A stretch of DNA of 15,675 bases, taken from Phycisphaerales bacterium (GTDB lineage Bacteria; Planctomycetota; Phycisphaerae; SM23-33). The translations under genes were made by a program, and so were the position numbers. The DNA lies in contig PMYM01000279.1 in the NCBI GenBank assembly GCA_003171235.1, positions 6,072-21,746 of the forward strand. Reading direction: 5' to 3'. Each line of letters opens with the position of its first letter. The first letter of the stretch is position 1. The notes below the pieces were generated by a model. The model was not told the origin of the DNA and made no database searches. It worked only from the letters and a program-made list of their open reading frames with translations. Positions 1-5,943 of this stretch are shown here, piece by piece.

Positions 1-136
1 TCGAGCCCGAGCAACGACGGCATGCGGCAAAAGCCGCCCGTCCCTGCGGGTTGCGTCCCTGTTCATTCGTCCTGTGTCTTCGTCAAGAAAAGCGGTAGGA
101 GTTATAAGACGGGCGCCGAACTGCGCGCTTCTTCTC

Positions 137-165
137 CGCACTTTCGCACTCCGCACTTCGCACTT
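137..165. repeat. Short tandem heptamer repeat (CGCACTT-like)
   Basis: Four imperfect copies of a 7-bp unit (cgcactt, cgcactc, cgcactt, cgcactt, with slight shifts) run head to tail just beyond the stop codon of the lipoprotein gene. The tract is non-coding on both strands. Tracts of this kind recur as dispersed intergenic sequence in some planctomycete genomes, as far as I recall. No function can be assigned. Confidence 0.6.
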
Positions 166-168
166 GGG

Positions 169-537
169 TCACGGCGTTGAACTTGCGTACAGGCCGTTCT
201 CGTACAGCTCCTGGCCCAGGGGCTTGGCGTCGGCGTCGTAGATGGTTCGCTTGCCGTAGCCGGCGGTCACCGTCTGCGTCCAGCGAGGCGGGGTCTGGAT
301 GAGTTTGCCCTCCACCCAGTGCGACTCCTGCCGCCACTCCCAGCAGGCCATGAGCCGGCCATGGTCCCAGCGGGTTTCCTGGATGAGCCGGCCGTCGCCG
401 GCGTGCTGGAGAAGCTTGCCGTCGAAGGGCCGCTGGGCCTGGGCGATGTCTTTGCCGGGCTGCTCGCCGCAGCCGGCAAGAAACGCCGCCAGGCAGGCCC
501 CCAGCAGGATGGTGGGCAAACGGAAGTGCCCGCTCAT
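169..537 (-). CDS. Small predicted lipoprotein, function unknown
   Basis: This is a 122-residue protein with a lipoprotein signal peptide: a short N-terminus with one Arg, a hydrophobic core (ILLGACLAAFLAG) and the lipobox LAGC with Cys23, followed by Gly-Glu. It should be exported, lipidated and anchored in a membrane. The mature part (about 100 residues) is hydrophilic. It contains loosely repeated segments such as DGKLLQ and EGKLIQ followed by Trp-rich stretches (ETRWDHGRLMACWEW), reminiscent of MORN or YwqK-type beta-hairpin repeats, but the match is too weak to name a family. The start at 537 is supported by an AAGGAGT ribosome-binding site 6-7 nt upstream. The gene stands alone on the minus strand, divergent from ribE, with a repeat-filled 350-bp gap between them. 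The gene call is secure; the function is unknown. Confidence 0.8.
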   Translation of the reverse strand: MSGHFRLPTILLGACLAAFLAGCGEQPGKDIAQAQRPFDGKLLQHAGDGRLIQETRWDHGRLMACWEWRQESHWVEGKLIQTPPRWTQTVTAGYGKRTIYDADAKPLGQELYENGLYASSTP

Positions 538-583
538 AAACGACTCCTTTCATCTCGAGCCGTCATGGGTTCCGACGCCTTGT

Positions 584-612
584 ATAGTACTTGTCGGCTG
601 AATTGGCCGCAA
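584..612 (-). promoter_or_regulatory. Weak candidate promoter for the lipoprotein gene
   Basis: On the minus strand a TTGCGG box (607-612) and a TACTAT box (584-589) are separated by exactly 17 bp, about 45 bp upstream of the start codon. Only 3 of 6 and 4 of 6 bases match the sigma70 consensus, so this is a suggestion only. Confidence 0.3.
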
Positions 613-664
613 GTCATCACGGCAAAAGGAATCTCACCGCAGAGGATGCGGGAAAGAAGAAACT

Positions 665-820
665 CTTAACGCAGAGGACGCAGAGGAACGCGGAGGTAAG
701 AATCTATATGGCGTTTCCGCTGCCTGGGCATCTCCCGCAGTAAGATATCAGACTGTTCATGCCTTCATCTTCTTCGGCTTTTTCCTAACCTCTGTGTTCC
801 TCTGCGCCCTCTGCGTTAAG
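665..820. repeat. Dispersed inverted-repeat element ('cgcagagg' type)
   Basis: Two arms of about 36 bp (665-700 and 785-820) are inverted copies of each other with few mismatches. The left arm reads cttaacgcagaggacgcag and onward; the right arm ends in its reverse complement, ctgcgttaag. The roughly 84-bp core between them has no credible gene. The whole unit (about 156 bp) looks like a MITE-like palindromic element and fills most of the 350-bp gap between the lipoprotein gene and ribE. A partial single-arm copy (cgcagagacgcagagaaggc) lies at 2719-2741. Similar 'cgcagagg' sequences are common intergenic repeats in planctomycete genomes as I recall them. Nothing else is visible in this gap apart from the weak promoter already listed. 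Confidence 0.7.
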
Positions 821-888
821 AATCCTGTGTCCTTTGCAGTGAGATTTGTGGGCTGGGAAAAAACTGCTCGCGGGCGTAAGATAGCGGC

Positions 889-1539
889 ATGTTCACCGGC
901 ATAATCAAGCAAGTGGGCAGCGTGGCGTCGGTGGTTGCCACGCCTGCAGGCAAGCGGCTCAAGCTGTGGGTGGGTCCGCTGGCCGCCCGGCTGGAGGTCG
1001 GCACCAGCGTGGCCGTGGACGGCGCCTGCCTGACCGTCGCCGCCGTCGCCAACGACGAGGCCGATTTCGACGTGGTGCCCGAAACCCTCTCGCTGACCAC
1101 GCTGGCCAGGCTGGCCCGGGGCGACCAGGTCAACCTCGAACCCGCCCTCTTGGCCGGCCAGGCCCTCGACGGCCACTTGGTGGCGGGCCACGTGGACGGC
1201 ATCGCTCGCGTGGAACGTCTGGAGCGGTCGGGCTCGGGCGTGGTGCTTCGCCTGGCCGGGCCGGCCGAGCTTACCGACCAGATGGTGGCCAAGGGCTCGG
1301 TGGCCCTGGCCGGGGTGAGCCTGACGCTGGTGGACGTGCAGCCCGGGCGCTTCAGCGTGGCCCTCATACCCACCACCCTGGAATTGACCACGCTGGGTAA
1401 ACTCTCCACCGGGGGGGCCCTCAACGTAGAATTGGATATCATCGGCAAGTACGTCCGCCGCTATCTCCAGCAGATTGCCGGGCAGGGAGCGGCGGGCGGG
1501 TTGACGATGGAGAAGCTCAAACAGGCGGGCTTCGCCTGA
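889..1539 (+). CDS. ribE: Riboflavin synthase, alpha chain
   Basis: The 216-residue protein converts two molecules of 6,7-dimethyl-8-ribityllumazine into riboflavin and a pyrimidine, the last step of riboflavin synthesis in the cytoplasm. It shows the family's two-fold layout. Lumazine-binding repeat 1 spans about residues 1-97 and starts with the diagnostic MFTGII; it contains VDGACLTV. Repeat 2 spans about 98-195 and contains LDGHLVAGHVDG and VSLTL. The motif ALIPTTLELTT and the end DIIGKYVRRYL are also typical, and the length fits the family (about 200-220). The invariant MFTGI fixes the start at 889, although only a weak ribosome-binding site precedes it. No FMN riboswitch is visible upstream, and the rest of the rib pathway is not in the window. 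The next gene, pdxA, is also a cofactor gene but lies 163 bp away behind hairpins, so an operon is uncertain. Confidence 0.96.
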   Translation: MFTGIIKQVGSVASVVATPAGKRLKLWVGPLAARLEVGTSVAVDGACLTVAAVANDEADFDVVPETLSLTTLARLARGDQVNLEPALLAGQALDGHLVAGHVDGIARVERLERSGSGVVLRLAGPAELTDQMVAKGSVALAGVSLTLVDVQPGRFSVALIPTTLELTTLGKLSTGGALNVELDIIGKYVRRYLQQIAGQGAAGGLTMEKLKQAGFA

Positions 1540-1548
1540 TTCGGGTGG

Positions 1549-1601
1549 CATGGTCACGCTTTTTTTCGCGTGACCATGTTGGCGCCGCCAGACATGGCGG
1601 C
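1549..1601. repeat. Two intergenic hairpins after ribE
   Basis: Hairpin A pairs CATGGTCACGC (1549-1559) with GCGTGACCATG (1568-1578), an 11-bp perfect stem whose loop contains seven T's. Hairpin B pairs GCCGCCA (1584-1590) with TGGCGGC (1595-1601). Hairpin A starts 10 bp after the ribE stop and could halt transcription, but no T-run follows the stem, so it is not a classical intrinsic terminator. The pair may instead be another dispersed palindromic repeat. Confidence 0.6.
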
Positions 1602-1639
1602 AAACAGCGGCCGCCATGGCGCCCGGCTGTGATTTAGGT

Positions 1640-1689
1640 GGAACAGGTTTGTAACCTGTTCCTTTCGGCACAGGTTGAAAACCTGTGCC
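1640..1689. repeat. Twin palindromic repeat in the pdxA leader
   Basis: Two near-identical hairpins stand side by side: GGAACAGGTT / AACCTGTTCC (1640-1662, loop TGT) and GGCACAGGTT / AACCTGTGCC (1667-1689, loop GAA). Both stems are perfect over 10 bp. The outer sequences (ggtgg at 1637-1641, ccacc at 1688-1692) could close a larger structure. The unit ends 13 bp before the pdxA start codon and so probably lies in its untranslated leader. Similar twin palindromes occur as dispersed intergenic repeats in planctomycete genomes from my recollection. Confidence 0.75.
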
Positions 1690-1702
1690 ACCAGGTTTTT
1701 GC

Positions 1703-2710
1703 ATGAACGACATTCCGACAATCGGAATTACCCTGGGCGACCCGCTGGGCGTCGGGCCGGAGGTCGTGGTCAAGGCCTTGGCCGATCCGGCGCTGCGCGA
1801 ATCGGCCCGCTTCATGGTCTTCGGCCTGAGCGAGTCGTTCTCCTACGCCGCCGACCTGGCCGAGGTGGATTTCTCCTGGGTGCGCGACCACCACGAGAAC
1901 GTCCGCCGCAGCGAGCTGGGCGTGACCGTGCTGGATTACGACGAATTGCCCGCGCCACCCATGGTGACCCGCGGCGAGCCCACGCGCTTCGGCGGGCAGG
2001 TCAGCCTGCAATTCGTCGAGGACGCCGTTGACGCCGCCCAGAAGGGCTTTATCGACGCCCTGGTAACCGCTCCGATCTCCAAACAATCCTGGCAGATGGC
2101 ACAGAGCCCCTTCCCCGGGCACACCGAACTGCTGGCCAAGCGCACCCACAGCCGCCATTACGCCATGATGTTCGTCGCCCCGCAGCTCAAGGTGGTGCTG
2201 GCCACCATTCACATCGGGCTGATGGAGATCCGCAACCACTTCACCATCGGCTGCGTGTACGACCCCATCGACCTGGCCAACCAGGCCCTGCGCGACTGGT
2301 TCGGCATCGAGCGGCCCAGGATCGCCGTCTGCGGCCTGAACCCCCACGCCGGGGAAGGCGGGCAATTCGGCGACGAGGAAAGGCGGATCATCCAGCCGGC
2401 CATCCTGATGGCGGGCGAGAACGGGGCGGACGTGTCGGGGCCTTTTCCGGCCGACACGCTTTTCCGCCGGGCGATGGCCGGTGAATTCGACTGCGTCGTG
2501 GCCATGTACCACGACCAGGCCCTGATTCCCATCAAGCTAGTGGCCTGGCGCGAGGCGGTCAACCTCACGCTGGGCCTGCCCATCGTTCGCACCTCTCCCG
2601 CCCACGGCACGGCCTTCGACATCGCCGGCAAGAACATGGCCGACGCCCTGCCCATGAAGTCCGCCATCCGCCTGGCGATCGATCTCGCTCGTAAGCGCCT
2701 TACGGTCTAA
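1703..2710 (+). CDS. pdxA: 4-hydroxythreonine-4-phosphate dehydrogenase (PdxA)
   Basis: The 335-residue protein belongs to the PdxA family, which oxidises 4-phosphohydroxy-L-threonine with NAD(P)+ in the DXP-dependent pathway to pyridoxal phosphate. The N-terminus TIGITLGDPLGVGPEVVVKA is typical. VTAPISKQ and PGHTELLA (His140) form the substrate pocket. The divalent-metal ligands are seen as His170 (ATIHIGL), His215 (GLNPHAGEGG) and His270 (YHDQALIP). RTSPAHGTAFDIAGK is the nucleotide-binding end. The length fits the family (about 330). A GTG at 1685 would add six residues from inside the palindromic repeat; the ATG at 1703 is preferred because it opens directly into the conserved N-terminus. 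The ribosome-binding site is poor (ccagg), and the leader is occupied by twin hairpins that might affect expression. PdxJ is not in the window, and PdxA2-type paralogues with other substrates cannot be fully excluded. Confidence 0.94.
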   Translation: MNDIPTIGITLGDPLGVGPEVVVKALADPALRESARFMVFGLSESFSYAADLAEVDFSWVRDHHENVRRSELGVTVLDYDELPAPPMVTRGEPTRFGGQVSLQFVEDAVDAAQKGFIDALVTAPISKQSWQMAQSPFPGHTELLAKRTHSRHYAMMFVAPQLKVVLATIHIGLMEIRNHFTIGCVYDPIDLANQALRDWFGIERPRIAVCGLNPHAGEGGQFGDEERRIIQPAILMAGENGADVSGPFPADTLFRRAMAGEFDCVVAMYHDQALIPIKLVAWREAVNLTLGLPIVRTSPAHGTAFDIAGKNMADALPMKSAIRLAIDLARKRLTV

Positions 2711-2834
2711 AGAACTTCGCCGCAGAGACGCAGAGAAGGCAGAGAGATGTTCTGAAGAAGCGGAAACACGTCAAGAGGACGCCAAGTCATGTAGGGCACG
2801 CGGGTTCGTGAGCGAAGCGAACGGTTCCGCGTGC
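2711..2834. repeat. Intergenic repeat remnants after pdxA
   Basis: Two pieces are visible. A 'cgcagagacgcagagaaggc' stretch (2719-2741) is one arm of the same repeat family as the element at 665-820. A hairpin pairs GCACGCGG (2796-2803) with CCGCGTGC (2827-2834), with an inner stem GTTCG (2804-2808) / CGAAC (2818-2822) and a 4-nt bulge. No coding potential is seen from here to 3000. Confidence 0.6.
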
Positions 2835-2945
2835 GAGATAAATGGATGATGTCCGTGTGTGTGATCGGGATGGTCTGTCATTGGGTGACTGGAATCAGGG
2901 GGGTACGATGTTCCCTTCCCGGTCCAACCTGCTCAAGCATGATGG

Positions 2946-2973
2946 TTGACTCTGGGCCCGGGGGGCGTATGAT
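2946..2973 (+). promoter_or_regulatory. Sigma70-type promoter for the APH-fold kinase gene
   Basis: TTGACT (2946-2951) and TATGAT (2968-2973) are separated by 16 bp, each one base off consensus. Transcription would start near 2980. An AAAGGA ribosome-binding site (2985-2990) then lies 10 bp before the ATG at 3001, which gives a short compact leader. Confidence 0.6.
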
Positions 2974-3000
2974 TCGTGTTTTCCAAAGGATATTCTCCGC

Positions 3001-4038
3001 ATGCCCGGTGAACGCGAGACCTTCGGCGCCGTCGAGCTGGCCACCTGCCTGAGCCACTACGATCTAGGCGTCATCCGCGACATCCGTGAATTCGCCCGCG
3101 GCAGCCGGCGCGCCCCCAAACTCGTCATCGAGGGCGAGCGCGGCGTCTTCCTGTTCAAGCGCCGCACCCGGGGCAAGGACGACCTGCACAAGGTCGCCTT
3201 CACTCACAAGATCCAATTGCACCTGGCCGGGCAGAACTTCCCCCTGCCCCACCTGATCGGCACCCGCCCCGACAACAACTCCATGCTGGTGCTCAACCAA
3301 CGCATCTACGAGATGTTCGAGTACGTCGTGGGCAGCAGCTACGGCGGTTCGCTCCAGGAGACCACCAGCGCCGGAAAGATCCTGGGGCTGTTTCACAAGC
3401 TGCTGTCGGAATTCCACAGCGACTACGCCCCGCCCAAGGCCAGTTACCACGACGCCTCCGTCATCCACGAGGCCATCGGCAACACCATCACCAGCCTGCC
3501 CCTGGAGGGCCGGCCCGAGTCCGACGTGCTCACCCGCACCATCAATTACCTCGAACAGGCCTACCGCCTTTGCGCCGAGCAGGCCAACAAGCTGGGCATA
3601 AGCCAGTGGCCGATGCAGATCGTCCACGGCGACTGGCATCCCGGCAACATGCTCTTCCGCGATAATTACGTGGTGGCGGTGATCGACTACGACACCGCCC
3701 GGCTGCAGCAGCGCGTGCTGGACCTGGCCAACGGGGCCATCCAGTTCTCCATCATCGGCGGGGGCGAGGACCCGTCGGCCTGGCCGGAATACCTGGATGA
3801 GTCGCGGCTGAAACGCTTCATCCGCGGCTACGACTCGGGCAACGTCATCACCCGCGACGAGATCCGCGTCTGCCCCTACTTGATGTGCGAGGCCATGATC
3901 GCCGAGGCCGTGCTGCCCATCGCCGCCACGGGCTCCTTCGGCCGCATGGCGGGCTTCCCCTTCCTGCAAATGATCGCCCGCAAGGTGAAGTGGGCGACGG
4001 AAAACGCCGAGCGACTCCAGGCCATGCTGGAGGAGTGA
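3001..4038 (+). CDS. Aminoglycoside-phosphotransferase-fold kinase (CotS/HSK2-like)
   Basis: The 345-residue soluble protein has the APH/choline-kinase fold. An N-lobe with GVFLFKRR (about 49-55) probably supplies the ATP-binding Lys. A hinge follows near 95-110. The C-lobe carries the catalytic Brenner motif HGDWHPGNMLF (His209, Asp211, Asn216) and the metal-binding VIDYDTAR (Asp229/Asp231). These motifs define PF01636-type kinases, whose members phosphorylate small molecules such as aminoglycosides, choline, homoserine, methylthioribose or sugars, or act as CotS-like proteins. The substrate cannot be read from sequence. The helical C-terminus (about 265-345) is typical of the family. The gene is monocistronic, with its own promoter at 2946-2973 and an AAAGGA ribosome-binding site. 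Its GC-rich third positions match ribE and pdxA, so it appears to be a core gene. An aminoglycoside-resistance role is possible but not indicated. Confidence 0.85.
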   Translation: MPGERETFGAVELATCLSHYDLGVIRDIREFARGSRRAPKLVIEGERGVFLFKRRTRGKDDLHKVAFTHKIQLHLAGQNFPLPHLIGTRPDNNSMLVLNQRIYEMFEYVVGSSYGGSLQETTSAGKILGLFHKLLSEFHSDYAPPKASYHDASVIHEAIGNTITSLPLEGRPESDVLTRTINYLEQAYRLCAEQANKLGISQWPMQIVHGDWHPGNMLFRDNYVVAVIDYDTARLQQRVLDLANGAIQFSIIGGGEDPSAWPEYLDESRLKRFIRGYDSGNVITRDEIRVCPYLMCEAMIAEAVLPIAATGSFGRMAGFPFLQMIARKVKWATENAERLQAMLEE

Positions 4039-4058
4039 AAACTCGGGGGCCGCCGACA

Positions 4059-4138
4059 CGCGAAGGGGCCCTTCGCGGTGCGACGAAAACCGCCCATCTG
4101 CCCCGTCAGGCTTCCTGGCCATACCGCCCTGGGTATGG
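4059..4138. other. Two hairpins downstream of the kinase gene
   Basis: CGCGAAGGG / CCCTTCGCG (4059-4077) is a near-continuous palindrome, and CCATACC / GGTATGG (4119-4138) is a 7-bp stem. The first starts 20 bp after the kinase stop codon and may help end its transcript, but neither is followed by a T-run. Confidence 0.45.
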
Positions 4139-4240
4139 CTTCGTCGGCCTTCCTTGCATCTGGACGGTTTTGGCCGCAACCCGGCTGACGCGGCATTTTG
4201 TCAGGGACTCCAAGTAGTTCAAATACCGACCAGAAAAGCA

Positions 4241-4269
4241 TTGACACTCCTTAGCCCGTCTTCTATGCT
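4241..4269 (+). promoter_or_regulatory. Strong sigma70-type promoter of the initiator tRNA gene
   Basis: A perfect -35 box TTGACA (4241-4246) is followed after exactly 17 bp by TATGCT (4264-4269), which matches TATAAT at 4 of 6 bases. Transcription would start at about 4275-4277, a few bases before the mature 5' end of the tRNA at 4281. The consensus quality fits a stable-RNA gene. Confidence 0.75.
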
Positions 4270-4280
4270 GCATCTACGAT

Positions 4281-4354
<74 letters not shown>

Positions 4355-4370
4355 GTGCGGCAACGTCTTT

Positions 4371-4385
4371 AGGGACAGGTACTTA
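4371..4385 (+). repeat. 15-bp direct repeat, copy 1 (possible attachment core)
   Basis: AGGGACAGGTACTTA occurs here, in the tRNA terminator, and again at 5899-5913 behind the integrase gene in the same orientation, 1,528 bp apart. In copy 1 the sequence is part of a working hairpin; copy 2 lacks the complementary arm. Direct repeats that flank an integrase next to a tRNA gene suggest attL and attR, but the core GGACAGGTA also appears at 15080 and 15659, so a dispersed repeat is an alternative. Confidence 0.5.
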
Positions 4386-4400
4386 CGCCTGTCCCTTTTT
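4371..4400 (+). terminator. Intrinsic terminator of the initiator tRNA gene
   Basis: AGGGACAGG (4371-4379) pairs with CCTGTCCCT (4388-4396) around an 8-nt loop, followed directly by a T-run (TTTTTATTT). The left arm and loop are also the first copy of the 15-bp repeat found again at 5899-5913. Confidence 0.85.
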
Positions 4401-4423
4401 ATTTGGCCGGCGTCTCAAACGGC

Positions 4424-4445
4424 AATTTGGTACTAATTTGGTACT
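4424..4445 (+). repeat. Perfect tandem 11-bp repeat (possible integrase arm sites)
   Basis: AATTTGGTACT is present twice with no gap (4424-4434 and 4435-4445), between the tRNA terminator and the integrase start. Tyrosine recombinases of the lambda type bind short direct repeats (arm sites) near the attachment core through their N-terminal domain, and the position fits such a role. This is inference; the repeat itself is plainly visible. Confidence 0.55.
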
Positions 4446-4524
4446 ACGCCGCGCCGCCCGATAACTCCCCCGGCAAGGGGACAGGCAATTCAACAGCCGG
4501 GGAAAAAAGTAAGGAAATGTTGCC

Positions 4525-5796
4525 ATGGCATCAATTTCTCAACGCGGAAAACGGGGAATCTGGTGGATCAAATATTATGTAAGCGGCGAGCAGGTCCACC
4601 GTTCGCTGAAGACCACCAACGGCCGAGAGGCCCAGCGGGCTAAGCGTCTGGTCGAGGGCGAGGAGGCCAAGGGCGAACTCATCGCGCCCTCCAGCACGCC
4701 CTTGCCCGAGTTCCTGACCAGCTACTGTCGCTTCCTGTCCACGATCCGCACGCCCAAGTCGTACAAGAACGACCTGTCAGTACTGCGAATCCTGCTCGGG
4801 CCGATCTGCCCGGCCCTCCAACCGGGAAGCTGCGTCAACAAGCGATGGGTATCGGCCGCTCCTACGGCGGCACCGGACAGGCCCAGAGCGGCGCACATCC
4901 ACGCCCGACTCCTGGAGGAGGTGACACCCGACAAGATCGAGGACTTCATCTCCCGCCGGATCCACCAGGACGGCATCGCCCCAAAGACCGCCAACCTAAT
5001 GCGAGGCGGACTGCATCGGATGTTCAACTTCGCCATCAAGACCAAAGGCTTCGTGGCCCTCGACCGTCGCCATCCCAACCCTGCTGCGGCCGTGGAACGT
5101 CGCAGCGAGCCGGCCCCAAGCATCCGCTTCCTCAAGCTCCCTGAAATCCAGGAGCAACTGGAGCTGCTCCAAGCTGATCCCACGCTGCGGACGATGGTGG
5201 CGACGTACATCTACGCGGGCCTTCGAAGGTCAGAGGCCCTGTGGTTGACGACAGAAGACGTGGACCTGGATCGCCGGCTCTTCCACCTGCGGGCCAAGAC
5301 CATCGATGGGGAGTTCTGGCAACCCAAGACCAAGCGGAACCGCGTGGTCCCCATAAGCCAGGATCTGATGGCCCTATTTGCCGATTATCACTCCCAACGA
5401 AACGGGTCGTGGTTCTTCCCCTCGCCGACGGGAAGGCGGTGGGATCCGGACAATTTCTCGCAGACGCTTCGGGAGATCAACGAGGCCCACGGGCTAAAGT
5501 GGGCGTGCCTGGATTTCCGACACACCTTCGGCAGTCACTTGGCCCAAAAGGGCGAGTCCCTTTACAAGATTGCCGAACTTATGGGCAATTCGCCTGAGAT
5601 ATGCAAACGACATTACGCCGTCTTGATGCCTGAGAAGATGCATGACACGGTGGAGTTCGCCAAGCCCTCTTCGCCCAATGGTCCAGGAGACGGCGTAAAC
5701 TCCGCCCTGGTGAGGCATCTGCTGGAAAAGATTGAGCGGCTGGAGGCCGACACACTTGTGCAGCGGCCTTCCCCTCGCTTGCGGATTGCGCGATGA
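4525..5796 (+). CDS. Tyrosine recombinase / site-specific integrase
   Basis: The 423-residue protein has an N-terminal arm-binding region (WWIKYYVSGEQVHRSLKT, about 12-30), a core-binding helical domain with an unusual Pro/Ala-rich stretch (about 93-128), and a catalytic domain (about 200-370). Recognisable catalytic residues are Arg234 (AGLRRSEAL), Lys268/Lys270 in the beta-hairpin (PKTKRNRVVPI), Arg332-His333 (LDFRHTFGSHL) and the nucleophile Tyr364 (KRHYAVL). Two usual histidines are replaced: the His of HxxR is Leu329, and the later Gly-His is Gly-Asn355. I recall the same pattern in planctomycete integrases, so it is probably a subfamily trait rather than decay. The reading frame is intact. 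An AAGGAAA ribosome-binding site lies about 8 nt before the ATG. Its place behind tRNA-fMet points to integration at or near that gene and to mobility of the island to its right. A terminator follows at 5832-5857. Confidence 0.93.
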   Translation: MASISQRGKRGIWWIKYYVSGEQVHRSLKTTNGREAQRAKRLVEGEEAKGELIAPSSTPLPEFLTSYCRFLSTIRTPKSYKNDLSVLRILLGPICPALQPGSCVNKRWVSAAPTAAPDRPRAAHIHARLLEEVTPDKIEDFISRRIHQDGIAPKTANLMRGGLHRMFNFAIKTKGFVALDRRHPNPAAAVERRSEPAPSIRFLKLPEIQEQLELLQADPTLRTMVATYIYAGLRRSEALWLTTEDVDLDRRLFHLRAKTIDGEFWQPKTKRNRVVPISQDLMALFADYHSQRNGSWFFPSPTGRRWDPDNFSQTLREINEAHGLKWACLDFRHTFGSHLAQKGESLYKIAELMGNSPEICKRHYAVLMPEKMHDTVEFAKPSSPNGPGDGVNSALVRHLLEKIERLEADTLVQRPSPRLRIAR

Positions 5797-5831
5797 GCTT
5801 GACGTACAAACAGCAAACATGGCAGAAAGCG

Positions 5832-5857
5832 AAGGGCCCCCGACGCCGAGGGCCCTT
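5832..5857. terminator. Intrinsic terminator between integrase and radical SAM genes
   Basis: AAGGGCCC (5832-5839) pairs with GGGCCCTT (5850-5857) around a 10-nt loop, with the Ts continuing (cccttttcc). It lies 36 bp after the integrase stop and 72 bp beyond the stop of the convergent minus-strand operon, so it can serve the integrase and possibly the operon as well. Confidence 0.7.
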
Positions 5858-5898
5858 TTCCTGTCATCTGCTTGACCGCGGGGTAAGCGGTAGCTCAC

Positions 5899-5913
5899 AG
5901 GGACAGGTACTTA
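5899..5913 (+). repeat. 15-bp direct repeat, copy 2 (possible attachment core)
   Basis: This is an exact copy of AGGGACAGGTACTTA from the tRNA terminator at 4371-4385. It does not form a terminator here because no complementary arm follows. Its last three bases merge into the palindrome at 5911-5924. Confidence 0.5.
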
Positions 5914-5943
5914 TCGATCGATAACGGCCTAGACGTCTAGGCC
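5911..5943. repeat. Two adjacent perfect palindromes
   Basis: TTATCGATCGATAA (5911-5924, 14 bp) and GGCCTAGACGTCTAGGCC (5926-5943, 18 bp) are both perfect and separated by one base. They sit between convergent genes; the second covers the stop codon (5929-5931) and last codons of the radical SAM gene. Such sites suit dimeric DNA-binding proteins or recombinases. Confidence 0.65.

Noticed and set aside
757..1815. 352-codon open frame on the minus strand opposite ribE and the pdxA start
   Set aside because: It is antisense to clear ribE and pdxA motifs and runs through dispersed repeats at both ends; its composition is that of a GC-rich shadow frame.
1634..2512. 292-codon minus-strand frame opposite pdxA
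   Set aside because: pdxA on the plus strand carries all family motifs; the antisense frame has no recognisable features.
3064..4179. 371-codon minus-strand frame opposite the APH-fold kinase
   Set aside because: The kinase has catalytic motifs, a promoter and a ribosome-binding site; the opposite frame is rich in Gly, Ala, Val and His, as expected of an antisense shadow.
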